DNA of 64,000 nt from Mucilaginibacter flavus (GCF_030409315.1 NZ_JAUFPS010000012.1:357820-421819), one strand, 5' to 3'; shown: positions 45,847-54,720, counted from the stretch's first letter. Notes: a model not told the origin generated them from the letters alone. Translations and numbers: made by a program.

Positions 45847-45929
45847 CGTCATTGCGAGGTACGAAGCAATCCCCGACTTGAAAAGTTACTCTGTATAGTT
45901 CGGAGATTGCTTCGTACCTCGCAATGACG
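45847..45929. repeat. 83-bp long-hairpin element in the purK-purE gap
   Basis: Perfect 24-bp arms (45847-45870 and 45906-45929, beginning CGTCATTGCGAGGTACGAAG) identical to the outer 24 bp of the element at 4917-5014. The loop has CTCTGTATAGTT, the reverse complement of the first element's loop, so the two lie in opposite directions. It would be in the leader of purE if the two genes share a transcript. Confidence 0.9.
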
Positions 45930-45987
45930 GATTCTCTATTAGCTATTCCAGACTTACGAAGTTTTTAGGCGCATACATTCTTCTTAA

Positions 45988-47127
45988 TTAAGCAACTACT
46001 TTCAGCGTCTTCTGCACAAATCTCGCTTTCTCTATTGCCTTCTCTCTATCCGCATCAACAATAGTCACATGGCCCATTTTTCTGAATGGTTTAGTTAGTG
46101 CCTTGCCGTAAAGGTGTACATATACACCTGGTACATTAAGCACCTTTTCAATGCCTTTATAAATGGCCGGGCCTTCGTAGCCGGCTTCGCCCAGTACGTT
46201 TATCATAATGGCGTTGTTGAGGCAGTCGGTATTGCCCAGGGGCTGGTTAAATATGGCCCTTAAATGCTGTTCAAACTGCGATACTACGTTACCCTCAATA
46301 GTTTGGTGACCGCTATTGTGCGGTCGTGGGGCCAACTCGTTTACTAATATCTTGCCGTTTTTATCTAAAAACATTTCAACGGCTAACAAGCCAACAATTT
46401 TAAGACTCTCGGCTATTTTACGGGCAATTTGCTCGGCTTGTTCATGTACTTCAAATGGAAGTGTGGATGGTGCTATTAAAAACTCCACCAGGTTGGCCTG
46501 CGGATTAAATTCCATTTCTACCATCGGGAAGGTGCTGATATCGCCCTTTTCGTTGCGGGCAACTATTACAGCTATCTCTTTTTCAAAATCAATCCATTCC
46601 TCTATCAGGCTTGGTTCTTTGAAGGCACCGGCCAGGTATGAGCTATCAACCACTTTATAAACCCCTTTACCATCATAGCCATCTTTACGTAGCTTTTGAA
46701 TGTAAGGGAACGGGATATAGCTTTGTTGTAACTGCTGCGGCGAAGTAATCACCTGGAAATCGGCCGTGGGTATACCATTCTCTTTAAAGAACTGCTTTTG
46801 CAGGCCTTTATCCTGTATGAGCCTGATAATGCGCGATTGCGGGTAAACCAACACGCCTTCTTTCTCCAACTGCTCCAGGGCATCTACGTTTACCTTCTCA
46901 ATTTCGATGGTAAGGAGATCTACATTTTTGCCGAAATTGTATACAGTTTCATAATCGCCGAGGGAACCTACGGTAAATTCGTCGCAGAGTTTTCGGCAAG
47001 GCGCTTCCCTGTCGGGATCGAGAATTTTTACTGTAACGTTGTAATTTATAGCCTGTTGTATCAGCATGCGCCCTAACTGACCGCCGCCCAAGATACCCAA
47101 TTTAAGATCTCCGTAAAATGCTTTCAT
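45988..47127 (-). CDS. purK: N5-carboxyaminoimidazole ribonucleotide synthase
   Basis: ATP-grasp enzyme making N5-CAIR from AIR, bicarbonate and ATP, the step before PurE. From the ATG at 47127 it has 379 aa; a TTG at 47139 adds only four residues. Motifs: KLGILGGGQLGRMLIQQAI, KLRKDGYDGKGVYKV (phosphate-binding loop), EEWIDFEKEIAVIVARN and NELAPRPHNSGHQTIEG (metal/ATP site). The purKE order with PurE immediately downstream is standard. Confidence 0.96.
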   Translation of the reverse strand: MKAFYGDLKLGILGGGQLGRMLIQQAINYNVTVKILDPDREAPCRKLCDEFTVGSLGDYETVYNFGKNVDLLTIEIEKVNVDALEQLEKEGVLVYPQSRIIRLIQDKGLQKQFFKENGIPTADFQVITSPQQLQQSYIPFPYIQKLRKDGYDGKGVYKVVDSSYLAGAFKEPSLIEEWIDFEKEIAVIVARNEKGDISTFPMVEMEFNPQANLVEFLIAPSTLPFEVHEQAEQIARKIAESLKIVGLLAVEMFLDKNGKILVNELAPRPHNSGHQTIEGNVVSQFEQHLRAIFNQPLGNTDCLNNAIMINVLGEAGYEGPAIYKGIEKVLNVPGVYVHLYGKALTKPFRKMGHVTIVDADREKAIEKARFVQKTLKVVA

Positions 47128-47183
47128 TTGATTATGCAAGTTTACCGCAAATCTTTCAAAAAGCCTATATCAATTTAGCAAGG

Positions 47184-47582
47184 CTAAGCCTTAACCGGCC
47201 GGGGATTATTGGGTGTTAAATTTTTGTAGAAGAAGTAAGCCAGCACCAATATAAACGCCGTGACGATAATGATATTGAAAGCCATTTCACTGGCCGGCGT
47301 GCCTTTCATAGTTGCAACTTTGATAAGGATGGCCGCGGGTGCCAAAAAACAAGCTATGCCGGCCTTAAGCTTACTTGCCTGAAAGCTTACCGACATAAAC
47401 AGCCCCGGGAAAGCAATGAGATTTAGGGGTATATTGAATAAAAAACTGCTTAAAACGATAACCTGTATGGCCTTAATATCTGTTGCCGGCGCATTAAATA
47501 TAAACGACCAAGCGGTTGCCAAAACAATCGTGAGCAAAAAGGAGAAGATGTATGTTCTTAAAAGCAGTTTACCCAGGCCCAT
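47184..47582 (-). CDS. Small membrane protein (132 aa), paralogue of the next
   Basis: Four hydrophobic segments, first LLLRTYIFSFLLTIVLATAW and a loop with SSFLFNIPLNLIAFPGLFMSV. The protein at 47696-48079 has the same plan (RPLFKAFIFSVILSIAASSI, and a loop IIIFIMSLPSLFLVNPVYWN). No family recognised. Separated from it by 113 bp; both read towards purK. Confidence 0.7.
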   Translation of the reverse strand: MGLGKLLLRTYIFSFLLTIVLATAWSFIFNAPATDIKAIQVIVLSSFLFNIPLNLIAFPGLFMSVSFQASKLKAGIACFLAPAAILIKVATMKGTPASEMAFNIIIVTAFILVLAYFFYKNLTPNNPRPVKA

Positions 47583-47695
47583 AATGTGTTGTAAAAATTT
47601 AACCTGCGCAAGTTTACAAAATCAATTATGAAAAATCGGTTAAGATGTCAAAACCAATGAGGTTATACCAGGCCCTTATCATTAATAAGATCTGA

Positions 47696-48079
47696 TTATT
47701 TCTGCTTTTTAACCAACAGGTAGTAAAACACAGCGCGTACAACAATGAATATTACACCGGTAAGCAGGTAAACAACTTTATCGGCAGGTGGTAGCTTCAA
47801 TGTAGCGGCAGTGATAATAAATACCACCGGCCCGGCAAAATATAGCAGCAAACGTACCGCAAGGTTATTCCAGTAAACGGGGTTAACCAAAAACAACGAT
47901 GGCAACGACATGATGAAGATAATGATATTGAGGAACGCGATCCCCTCAAATATTTTTGGCAGCGCGCTGCTGTAATCCAATCCTTTTTGGGCAACGGCAT
48001 AGTAAATACTACTGGCCGCGATAGATAATATGACCGAAAATATAAAGGCCTTAAAAAGCGGCCTGGCTAATGCTTTCAT
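47696..48079 (-). CDS. Small membrane protein (127 aa), paralogue of the preceding
   Basis: Four predicted membrane helices in 127 aa with a short basic tail (VKKQK). Shares layout, length and the position of a SLPSLFL/AFPGLFM loop with the 132-aa neighbour, so the two are probably an old tandem duplication. Function unknown. Confidence 0.7.
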   Translation of the reverse strand: MKALARPLFKAFIFSVILSIAASSIYYAVAQKGLDYSSALPKIFEGIAFLNIIIFIMSLPSLFLVNPVYWNNLAVRLLLYFAGPVVFIITAATLKLPPADKVVYLLTGVIFIVVRAVFYYLLVKKQK

Positions 48080-48307
48080 AATTGATGCAAATTAATGCAA
48101 CTAACGGCACAAAGCGCTAATATTAATGTCAAAATCCAAAGAAATTCGCGCCCTTTTCTATTCCTGAAATTCGACCTCAATTAACGAAATTCATGTTATT
48201 TAAAACCTTTTCTATAATTATAAGTTATAACATATACAACAAACGATAATTTAAATAACTAAAAAGAAATAATATCAGATAAACTGCTACTCATTTACAT
48301 TTTATTT

Positions 48308-48916
48308 ATGAACCCGAACAAAAGAAAGATGAACATGAAAAAGTCAGTTTTAATTGCCCTTGCATCATTAACTATCGGATTATTTTCCACTAATGCTTCT
48401 GCACAAACTCAACAACAGGACACAGCTAAAACCGCTGCTCCGGCCGCAACACCGGCCGCCCCTTCTGCAGCAACCAGCGATGTTGTTGGCGTGTTAAGCA
48501 GCACAACAGATTATGCCCCATTTGCATTGGCAATAAAAACCGCCGGTCTTGAAGCTAATTTAAAAACGCCGGGGCCGTTTACCGTTTTTGCCCCAAATGA
48601 TGTGGCCTTTAGCAAGGTGCCCAAACCAACTATGGACGATTTAATGAAAGACCAGGGCAAACTGGCCAAACTATTAAAATACCACATAGTTGCAGGCAAA
48701 TACACCAAAACAGATATTATTAAGGCATTAAGTGCTGGTAAAGGAAAAACCACGCTCAAAACCATTGACGGCGATACTCTTACCCTATCGGTAAATGATA
48801 AAAGCAATTTGCAAATCACCGATGCTAAAGGAAATGCCGCGTTGGTGATATCATTTGATACCATGGCATCAAATGGTGTTATCCATGGCTTAAATGGCAT
48901 ATTAATGCCGCAGTAA
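48308..48916 (+). CDS. Secreted fasciclin-domain protein
   Basis: The 202 aa have a signal peptide that begins at an internal Met (KKSVLIALASLTIGLFSTNA/SAQ). Met 8 or 10 is a better start than Met 1 if the usual leader length is kept. After an Ala/Pro/Thr-rich spacer (about 34-58) a single FAS1 domain follows (FTVFAPNDVAFSKVPKPTMD, LKYHIVAGKYTKTDIIKAL, ASNGVIHGLNGILMPQ). Such proteins are cell-surface adhesion-like; the binding partner is unknown. Confidence 0.92.
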   Translation: MNPNKRKMNMKKSVLIALASLTIGLFSTNASAQTQQQDTAKTAAPAATPAAPSAATSDVVGVLSSTTDYAPFALAIKTAGLEANLKTPGPFTVFAPNDVAFSKVPKPTMDDLMKDQGKLAKLLKYHIVAGKYTKTDIIKALSAGKGKTTLKTIDGDTLTLSVNDKSNLQITDAKGNAALVISFDTMASNGVIHGLNGILMPQ

Positions 48917-49028
48917 TATTTAAAGTAGATTTTTATTGCAGGTAAACTTCAGCATTTCATAACGCTGTTTATGGTGTGATGAGATGCCGGAGTAATACCG
49001 GCAATTGTTAATCAATTTTAAATCCAAG

Positions 49029-49060
49029 AGGTTCGGTAATAAAATACCGGGCCTTTTTTA
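49029..49060. terminator. Terminator between the fasciclin and GNAT genes
   Basis: AGGTTCGGTA pairs with TACCGGGCCT (two G-U pairs) followed by TTTTTTA on the plus strand; the last bases reach the GNAT stop codon. It serves convergent genes. Confidence 0.7.
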
Positions 49061-49603
49061 TTGGTGTCTGTTGTTAAGCCATTGTGTGTGGCTTAATTTA
49101 TAAACCAATTCGTTTTCTACCGTCTCGGCATATGTAAAACCATTGTTTTCGAGCAATTTCAAAGAGCGCTCATTAGCAGGCAGTAAACAGGCGGTTATCG
49201 CACTCAATTTCATTACTTCAAAACCGTAGGCAAGCACATTATCTATGGTTTCTTTCATAAGGCCTTTGCCTTGTTCGGCGGGGAGCAACTCATAGCCAAT
49301 TTCGGCTGTGGCGACGACATAATCCAGGTTCCAAAAACAAATTGTGCCAATAACGCAGCTTGTTTCTTTTAAAACAATACCCCAGTAAACACTTTTTTTA
49401 TCTTCCCAATCCTGCTGCCTTGAAGCTATAAAGCCAAGCACATGTTGAAGCGGTTGGTTTGAGCTGCGACCAATAAAACGATTAATATCTTCATTATTAC
49501 GAATGGCTAATAATTGATTGCCGTCGGCTTCGGTTAGCTCGCGACACACCAAACGCGGGGTATGCAAAACAGGGAAGTCCGTAGTTGGGAACTGGATAGC
49601 CAT
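49058..49603 (-). CDS. GNAT acetyltransferase (RimJ/RimL type)
   Basis: Acetyl-CoA-dependent N-acetyltransferase of 181 aa. N-terminal strand with HTPRLVCRELTEADGNQLLA, acetyl-CoA loop IGYELLPAEQGKGLMKE (about 103-119) and LLPANERSLKLLENNGFTY near the C-terminus, as in RimJ/RimL and SpeG-like enzymes. Substrate unknown. Its ATG overlaps the stop of the upstream membrane-protein gene (TAATG). Confidence 0.92.
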   Translation of the reverse strand: MAIQFPTTDFPVLHTPRLVCRELTEADGNQLLAIRNNEDINRFIGRSSNQPLQHVLGFIASRQQDWEDKKSVYWGIVLKETSCVIGTICFWNLDYVVATAEIGYELLPAEQGKGLMKETIDNVLAYGFEVMKLSAITACLLPANERSLKLLENNGFTYAETVENELVYKLSHTQWLNNRHQ

Positions 49604-50109
49604 TATTTTTTGGGAGAAAATTTTGCCGACCAGTATTTTTTATCGGCCACCAGTGCTATAGGCAGCCCGATGCACACAATCAGTATAGCCAGGCCGGTTA
49701 ACGCGGTTTCTATTTTGATGCGGTGAAAACCGATTTTACTAAGCGGCACTACGCCCAGGTTCATCACCATCCAGGCGATAACGCCGTAAATAACACCTAT
49801 AAGGTACTTATTGCGCAACACTTTATCAAAGTGCGAATACAACAGATAAAACACCATGCTGAACGCGAAAGCGATAACGTAATGAAAAATTATACCGGCT
49901 ACCACCATTTCGTTACCTCCGTTCATGGCAGCCTGCCCAAAAGCGCCATAGGCTATAAACTTGAAGATGATACCCGCTACTATTTTTTTGTTGATAATAT
50001 AACTCCATATAATAGCCGCCATAGCATCAAGGGTGCCTGTTAAAAAGCCAAGCCATAAAATAGTAAGAATGGCATTTTTACGGGCGGGAATGATATTGCT
50101 GGCAGCCAT
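49603..50109 (-). CDS. Membrane protein (168 aa)
   Basis: Four hydrophobic segments, starting at ILTILWLGFLTGTLDAMAAI with a GTLDA motif in the first, then GNEMVVAGIIFHYVIAFAFS, LIGVIYGVIAWMVMNLGVVP and LTGLAILIVCIGLPIALVAD. Similar proteins in the phylum are annotated as DUF1440-like or YagU-like, but I am not certain. Probably co-transcribed with the GNAT gene. Confidence 0.75.
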   Translation of the reverse strand: MAASNIIPARKNAILTILWLGFLTGTLDAMAAIIWSYIINKKIVAGIIFKFIAYGAFGQAAMNGGNEMVVAGIIFHYVIAFAFSMVFYLLYSHFDKVLRNKYLIGVIYGVIAWMVMNLGVVPLSKIGFHRIKIETALTGLAILIVCIGLPIALVADKKYWSAKFSPKK

Positions 50110-50205
50110 AATGGTGTATTTTGATGATTGAATTTTTAAAAACCTCTAACGCCATTTCAACGAAAGGTGAGCTTGCATATCCGCGCAAACGCTTACAGAA
50201 ACCCC

Positions 50206-50235
50206 TACCTCCTCCTTCCCCAAGGAAGGAATCGC
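50206..50235. repeat. Family C palindrome upstream of the membrane-protein gene
   Basis: CCCCTACCTCCTCCTTCCCC, then AAGGAAGGAATCGC: palindrome TCCTTCC/GGAAGGA at 50213-50230. The segment is nearly identical to 3479-3513 over about 35 bp. The gap 50110-50376 has nothing else. Confidence 0.8.
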
Positions 50236-50376
50236 GCACGTCCTCCGCTTTGTTTCCTTCGGATATTCATTGTTTTTAACGGCATAAAGTTATGCTTTTT
50301 ATAAAAAATACAGTATCAGGGTAACTTATTTACTACATGTAAATAATCTGTAAAAACTGATGCTTATTTTTATAGA

Positions 50377-50994
50377 GTGAATACCATAGAGGTGCCGCAG
50401 CTGCTAAGCAAAAAACTATACCGTAAACTGGTTTTTAAACCAGCGGGCCTGGTTATTGAAAAGCCTAACAGCTTTATGCCTACCGACTTGATACCCATGG
50501 AATACGTCCCGGCCGAAAATATGCTGGCTTTCAGGTACGGCATCAAGTGGACCCGAGGCTATCGTTTTGTATTTGGCAGGCAGTATTTTGTGGAGATCAG
50601 GAACGAGGATAAAAACGTTTGCCGCCTAAAACTGGGTAGCTATTACAGCATCCGTAAAGATCTTTATGGCAAACTATGGAATGATATTATTCACCAGTTA
50701 TGGAAAAATTACTTTGTAAATATTTACAACTACTATTACGATCTGTATAAAATTCACCAAACGTTTGAGCTTTGCGGTATCGGCTTCCATTTTGATGGCA
50801 TAGGCTGGGATTTACAAAACATTTTAAGCTGGGATGACATAGCCATCAGCAGTTACTACCATTACTTCATGATCTACAATCGGCATAACAAAGCGCAACG
50901 CCAAAGCCGCAGCTTTGCCACCGATTGGAACGCCGTGATCCTGCAGGTACTCATCAAAGAAATTGTGAAAGAACGAAACGTTTTACAGAGTTAA
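50377..50994 (+). CDS. Hypothetical protein (205 aa), GTG start
   Basis: I do not recognise the family. The frame opens with GTG at 50377 (NTIEVPQLLSKKLYRKLVFK), since no ATG lies before a region already conserved-looking. The protein is unusually rich in Tyr, Trp and Phe, especially NYFVNIYNYYYDLYKIHQTF, and basic. No signal peptide or membrane helix. It ends shortly before the tRNA-Gly promoter. Confidence 0.65.
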   Translation: MNTIEVPQLLSKKLYRKLVFKPAGLVIEKPNSFMPTDLIPMEYVPAENMLAFRYGIKWTRGYRFVFGRQYFVEIRNEDKNVCRLKLGSYYSIRKDLYGKLWNDIIHQLWKNYFVNIYNYYYDLYKIHQTFELCGIGFHFDGIGWDLQNILSWDDIAISSYYHYFMIYNRHNKAQRQSRSFATDWNAVILQVLIKEIVKERNVLQS

Positions 50995-51161
50995 ACTTGA
51001 TTTACGGTTCGCTCCTGCTTGCTAAAATCTTTTTTTGCCCCGCGCGGCAGGTTGCGGCGAACAGACCTCCACTCTTCTCCAATTCGCCCTGTTGTTTTAC
51101 AAAACACAAACAACTAACAATAAACAAGTTAACAAAAACTTTACAAAATATTGATATTTTT

Positions 51162-51192
51162 TTTGCTTGGCCTAACCAAATTCCTATATTTG
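51162..51192 (+). promoter_or_regulatory. Promoter of tRNA-Gly, Bacteroidota type
   Basis: TTTG (51162-51165) and TATATTTG (51185-51192) are separated by exactly 19 bp, matching the -33/-7 consensus of the phylum. Transcription would start about 15 bp before the tRNA. Confidence 0.8.
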
Positions 51193-51212
51193 CGACCTCA
51201 AAAAACACCAAC

Positions 51213-51288
<76 letters not shown>

Positions 51289-51318
51289 AAGCCTTCTCTT
51301 AATCGGGGAGGCTTTTTT
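51289..51318 (+). terminator. Terminator of tRNA-Gly
   Basis: AAGCCTTCTC and GGGGAGGCTT form a 10-bp stem with G-U pairs around six bases, followed by TTTTTT, one base after the CCA end. Confidence 0.85.
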
Positions 51319-51402
51319 ATTGCCGGAATTTTTCCTTTCCGGGCCAGGAAAATCGCTTTTAGTATTTGGGTATAAGGTAAACTCTTTCAATGAGCACAAT
51401 AG

Positions 51403-51510
51403 GTAGCCGCTATGCGGCATAACTTGCCTGGGCGATCTTTTCTACAAACAGGTAGCCGCCATGCGGCATGATTTCGTCTTATTGGATATTCGATGCCGCA
51501 TAGCGGCTAC
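51403..51510. repeat. REP-B palindromes, cluster 3 (next to tRNA-Gly)
   Basis: Three REP-B units: 51403-51419, 51452-51468 (one stem change) with the same 49-bp spacing as the main array, and an inverse unit at 51494-51510 with CTGTTTGTAGTA flank. They lie between the tRNA terminator and the PEP-mutase-like gene; the rest of 51319-51660 shows nothing. Confidence 0.85.
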
Positions 51511-51660
51511 CTGTTTGTAGTACAAATATTTTATTTTTTTTGCTCCATAGGAGCTACCTTTCTTTACGCAAATCTTTAAAGGCGATTTCTCTGAACTCGG
51601 TTTAACAAATATGAAGCCTTGCAAAAGAAAATACTTTACTTTGATCAAAATTCAAAACCA

Positions 51661-52500
51661 ATGGCTACCTCTGCTAACAACATATTAATTGCCAAAGCCG
51701 CCGCTTTTAAAGCCCTCCATGAGCAACCCGGTATTTTTGTAGTGCCCAATCCCTGGGATACAGGCACGGCAAAGGTTTTACAAATGATGGGCTTCAAAGC
51801 TTTAGCTACCACAAGCGCGGGCCTTGCCTATATTTTGGGTAAACCGGATGGACATGCATCCATTACCCGCCAGGAAACGCTGCAAAACGCGCAGAGTGTA
51901 GTTAACGCAACTACTTTACCCGTATCGGCCGATTTAGAAAACGGCTTTGGCCATGAGCCTGAACAATGCGCCGAAACCATTTTATTGGCAGCCAACATCG
52001 GCCTCGCGGGCGGTTCTACTGAAGATGCCACAGGTAATCCGGCCGATCCTATTTATCCGTTTTAGTTGGCTGTCGAACGTGTAAAAGCAGCCGTAGCGGC
52101 AACAAAAAGCCTGCCCTACCCTTTTATGTTGACGGCCAGGGCCGAAAACCTGATTCATGGTAAACTGGATTTGAAAGATACTATTAAGCGATTAGTGGTA
52201 TTTGCCGGTGCCGATGTACTTTTTGCCCCCGGCCTTAAAACCGCTGCCGATATAACCACTGTTGTAAAAGCCATAGCCCCTAAACCTGTTAACGTAATTA
52301 TGGGCATACCGGGCACTAACTTTTCGCTGCACCAACTGGAAGATCTGGGTGTGAAAAGGGTAAGCTTAGGTTCGTCATTAGCCCGGGCGGCCTACGGCGC
52401 GTTCTTCAGGGCGGCCGAAGAAATAATCGGTTCCGGTACCTTTGATTTTGCTAATGAAGCTAAAACATATGCCGAAATGAATAACCTGTTCAAATCATAA
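51661..52500 (+). pseudogene. PEP mutase/isocitrate lyase family gene with an in-frame amber codon
   Basis: Reading from ATG 51661 gives a normal 279-codon protein of the PEP mutase/ICL superfamily (oxaloacetate decarboxylase-like or methylisocitrate lyase-like): FVVPNPWDTGTAKVLQMMGF, LPVSADLENGFGHEPEQCAE, GLAGGSTEDATGNPADPIY and MLTARAENLI. TAG at 52063-52065 interrupts it where relatives have a non-stop codon before LAVERVKAA; the frame is unchanged after it. The downstream part keeps family motifs, so the lesion is recent or a read error. The KKCGH-type motif of true isocitrate lyase is absent. Confidence 0.85.
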
Positions 52501-52502
52501 AC

Positions 52503-53126
52503 ATGCCTTTACAAAACCGCGTTGACCCAAAAGCAAATATCATCACCACCCCTGCCCGTGGCGCGTGGTTGGGCAACCGTGGCGTAATCCATAACGTGCA
52601 ACAGCAAATAGTACGCCCGTTTAAAGTAAAGGCCTGGATTATTTGCGCGCTGCAATTCAGGGGCCGCCACCGGGAGGTGATGATGCCCGACCGCTGGACC
52701 GAGCTTTTCTTTTTTGATGAAGCTACCGCCTTTTCGGCCGGGCATCGCCCCTGCTTTCAATGCCGTTACCAGGACCATCAGCATTTTAAAACAGCCTGGC
52801 TTAAAGGTAATCCCCAATATGGTTTTACTGATAAAACGCCGATCAGCGAAATAGACAACATTATCCACGCGGAAAGGATAACTAAGGGAACTAAAGTAAC
52901 TTATGAAGATCAGCTTCAAAAGCTGCCATCCGGCACTTTTATCGAACTAAATACAGAACCCTATTTGCTCGCAAACAATTCAGTTTACCGATGGACATCC
53001 TTTGGCTATGAGGATGCGGAACCTTTCCTCATAAACCAAACGGTCACTGTGCTAACGCCTAAATCTGTTGTTAACACGTTTAAGGCAGGTTATAAACCGC
53101 AAATCGGCTTACCAGAAAAACCCTGA
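52503..53126 (+). CDS. Hypothetical protein (207 aa) with Ada-like Cys motif
   Basis: No family I can name with certainty. Residues about 75-100 (FDEATAFSAGHRPCFQCRYQ) resemble the zinc-binding segment of Ada/Ogt N-terminal domains (GYRPCKRC), though only two of the four Cys are seen here. The rest is Arg/Trp-rich with strand-like character. It follows the broken PEP-mutase-like gene by 2 bp, so they share a transcript. Confidence 0.6.
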   Translation: MPLQNRVDPKANIITTPARGAWLGNRGVIHNVQQQIVRPFKVKAWIICALQFRGRHREVMMPDRWTELFFFDEATAFSAGHRPCFQCRYQDHQHFKTAWLKGNPQYGFTDKTPISEIDNIIHAERITKGTKVTYEDQLQKLPSGTFIELNTEPYLLANNSVYRWTSFGYEDAEPFLINQTVTVLTPKSVVNTFKAGYKPQIGLPEKP

Positions 53127-53373
53127 TTTTTATCACTTTATCGCATCTTTCTGTTTAATAGTCCCGTACAAGTAAGTAATGACGCTTAATTCTAAGCATC
53201 AGCTATCTAACCAATTTATTCACGTTTTGCATTTTGAGTTTATGTTAATAGCTCTTTTAATTGGCTATCTTGTGCGCACAGGGAAAATAGCGGCGGTAAA
53301 AAATTGGGGTGGAATAGTAATTTCGAGCGCAAGGATACGCGGTCTTTGAAAGGTAAAATATGTTATAAATTCC

Positions 53374-53406
53374 AGACTTACGAAGTTTTAAAAACTTCGT
53401 AAGTCT
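53374..53406. repeat. 33-bp perfect palindrome, copy 1
   Basis: Arms AGACTTACGAAGTTTT and its reverse complement around a single A. An identical copy is at 59519-59551. The gap 53127-53526 holds only this. The palindrome would form a strong hairpin, but no T run follows, so it is not a typical terminator. Confidence 0.9.
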
Positions 53407-53526
53407 TGCAGCCGCGCTTAGGTATCCCAACTCATCCTCCCCGGAAAGAAAGATTAGCGGATGCAATAAACCTTTTGTCTTTTCAATTGTCAGATACCTA
53501 AACTATTATTTACTAATCTACACAAA

Positions 53527-54702
53527 ATGAAAAATTTGTTGAAAATTAAAAAAGCTGTATTAACCTTATCACTCATCGTTATTGCGGCCTCTTCATTTGC
53601 CCAGGTTAGCATAGGCGTAAGTATTAGTGCGCGCATAGCGCCACCGGCTTTACCGGTGTATGAACAACCCGTAATTCCGGGCGATGGTTACATCTGGACG
53701 CCCGGTTACTGGGCCTATGGCGATGATGGTTACTATTGGGTACCCGGTGTATGGGTAAGGCCGCCACACTATGGTTTGTTGTGGACTCCCGCCTATTGGG
53801 GTTTCGAGGGTGGTGTATACGGTTTCCATGCCGGCTATTGGGGCCCACACGTAGGTTTTTATGGGGGTATTAATTATGGCTTTGGCTACGGCGGCGTAGG
53901 CTTTGGCGGCGGCGTTTGGGCCGGTAACGTTTTTAGGTATAATACTGCGGTTACCAACGTAAATACTACCATTATTCATAACACCTATGTAAACCGCACG
54001 GTTATTAACAACACCACTATAAATAACCACACCAGTTTTAACGGACCAGGCGGTGTTAATGCCAGGGCTACCGAACAGGAGCGCACCGCCATGAACGAGC
54101 ATCATGAGCAGGCTACTTCCGAGCAGCAAAACCACATGCAAACAGCAAGTCATGACCGTAACCAGTTTGCATCTGTAAATAACGGCCGGCCAGCTACAAC
54201 CGCTATGAACAGGGTTAACGGCCGCAGCTACAACCAGCAGGGGCGTATTGCCAACGGCATGTCAAACGGTAGCCTAACCGCCGGCGAATCAAAAAACCTG
54301 GAAAGAAAAGAACAAAACATTAACCAGGAAAAACGCGACGACAGACAAGCCAACGATGGCCGTTTAACCTCACAGGAAAAAGAGCATATCAATAACCAGC
54401 AAAACAAGGTTAGCAACGATATTAATGCCGATAAACACAACGCCAACAACGCTCAATACGGCGATAACCGGGTGGGTCAGCGACGTTATAACCAACAACA
54501 ACGTATAGCCAATGGCGTACGCAACGGCCAATTAAACGCCGGTGAAGCTGCCAATTCCGAAAACAGGCAGCAAAACATCAATCGCCAGGTACGTGCCGAC
54601 AGGCAGGCCAATGGTGGTGGTCTTAATAACAGACAAGCCCGAATGATCAATCGTCAGCAAAATCAGGCCAGCAGGCAAATACATGCCCGCAGGCACGGAT
54701 AA
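53527..54702 (+). CDS. YXWGXW-repeat secreted protein
   Basis: The 391-aa protein has a signal peptide (ending SSFA/Q) and a region (about 40-125) of Tyr/Trp/Gly repeats: GDGYIWTPGYWAYGDDGYYW, VPGVWVRPPHYGLLWTPAYW, AGYWGPHVGFYGG, as in YXWGXW-containing proteins. The C-terminal half is Asn/Gln/Arg-rich with three loose repeats (QQGRIANGMSNGSLTAGES, QQQRIANGVRNGQLNAGEA). The family is linked to outer-membrane or matrix proteins; function not known. Confidence 0.85.
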   Translation: MKNLLKIKKAVLTLSLIVIAASSFAQVSIGVSISARIAPPALPVYEQPVIPGDGYIWTPGYWAYGDDGYYWVPGVWVRPPHYGLLWTPAYWGFEGGVYGFHAGYWGPHVGFYGGINYGFGYGGVGFGGGVWAGNVFRYNTAVTNVNTTIIHNTYVNRTVINNTTINNHTSFNGPGGVNARATEQERTAMNEHHEQATSEQQNHMQTASHDRNQFASVNNGRPATTAMNRVNGRSYNQQGRIANGMSNGSLTAGESKNLERKEQNINQEKRDDRQANDGRLTSQEKEHINNQQNKVSNDINADKHNANNAQYGDNRVGQRRYNQQQRIANGVRNGQLNAGEAANSENRQQNINRQVRADRQANGGGLNNRQARMINRQQNQASRQIHARRHG

Positions 54703-54720
54703 TTAATATTGACCACTATT

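Noticed and set aside
53650..54153. 167-aa ORF opposite the YXWGXW gene
   Set aside because: The plus-strand gene has a signal peptide and known repeats; the minus frame is a composition shadow.
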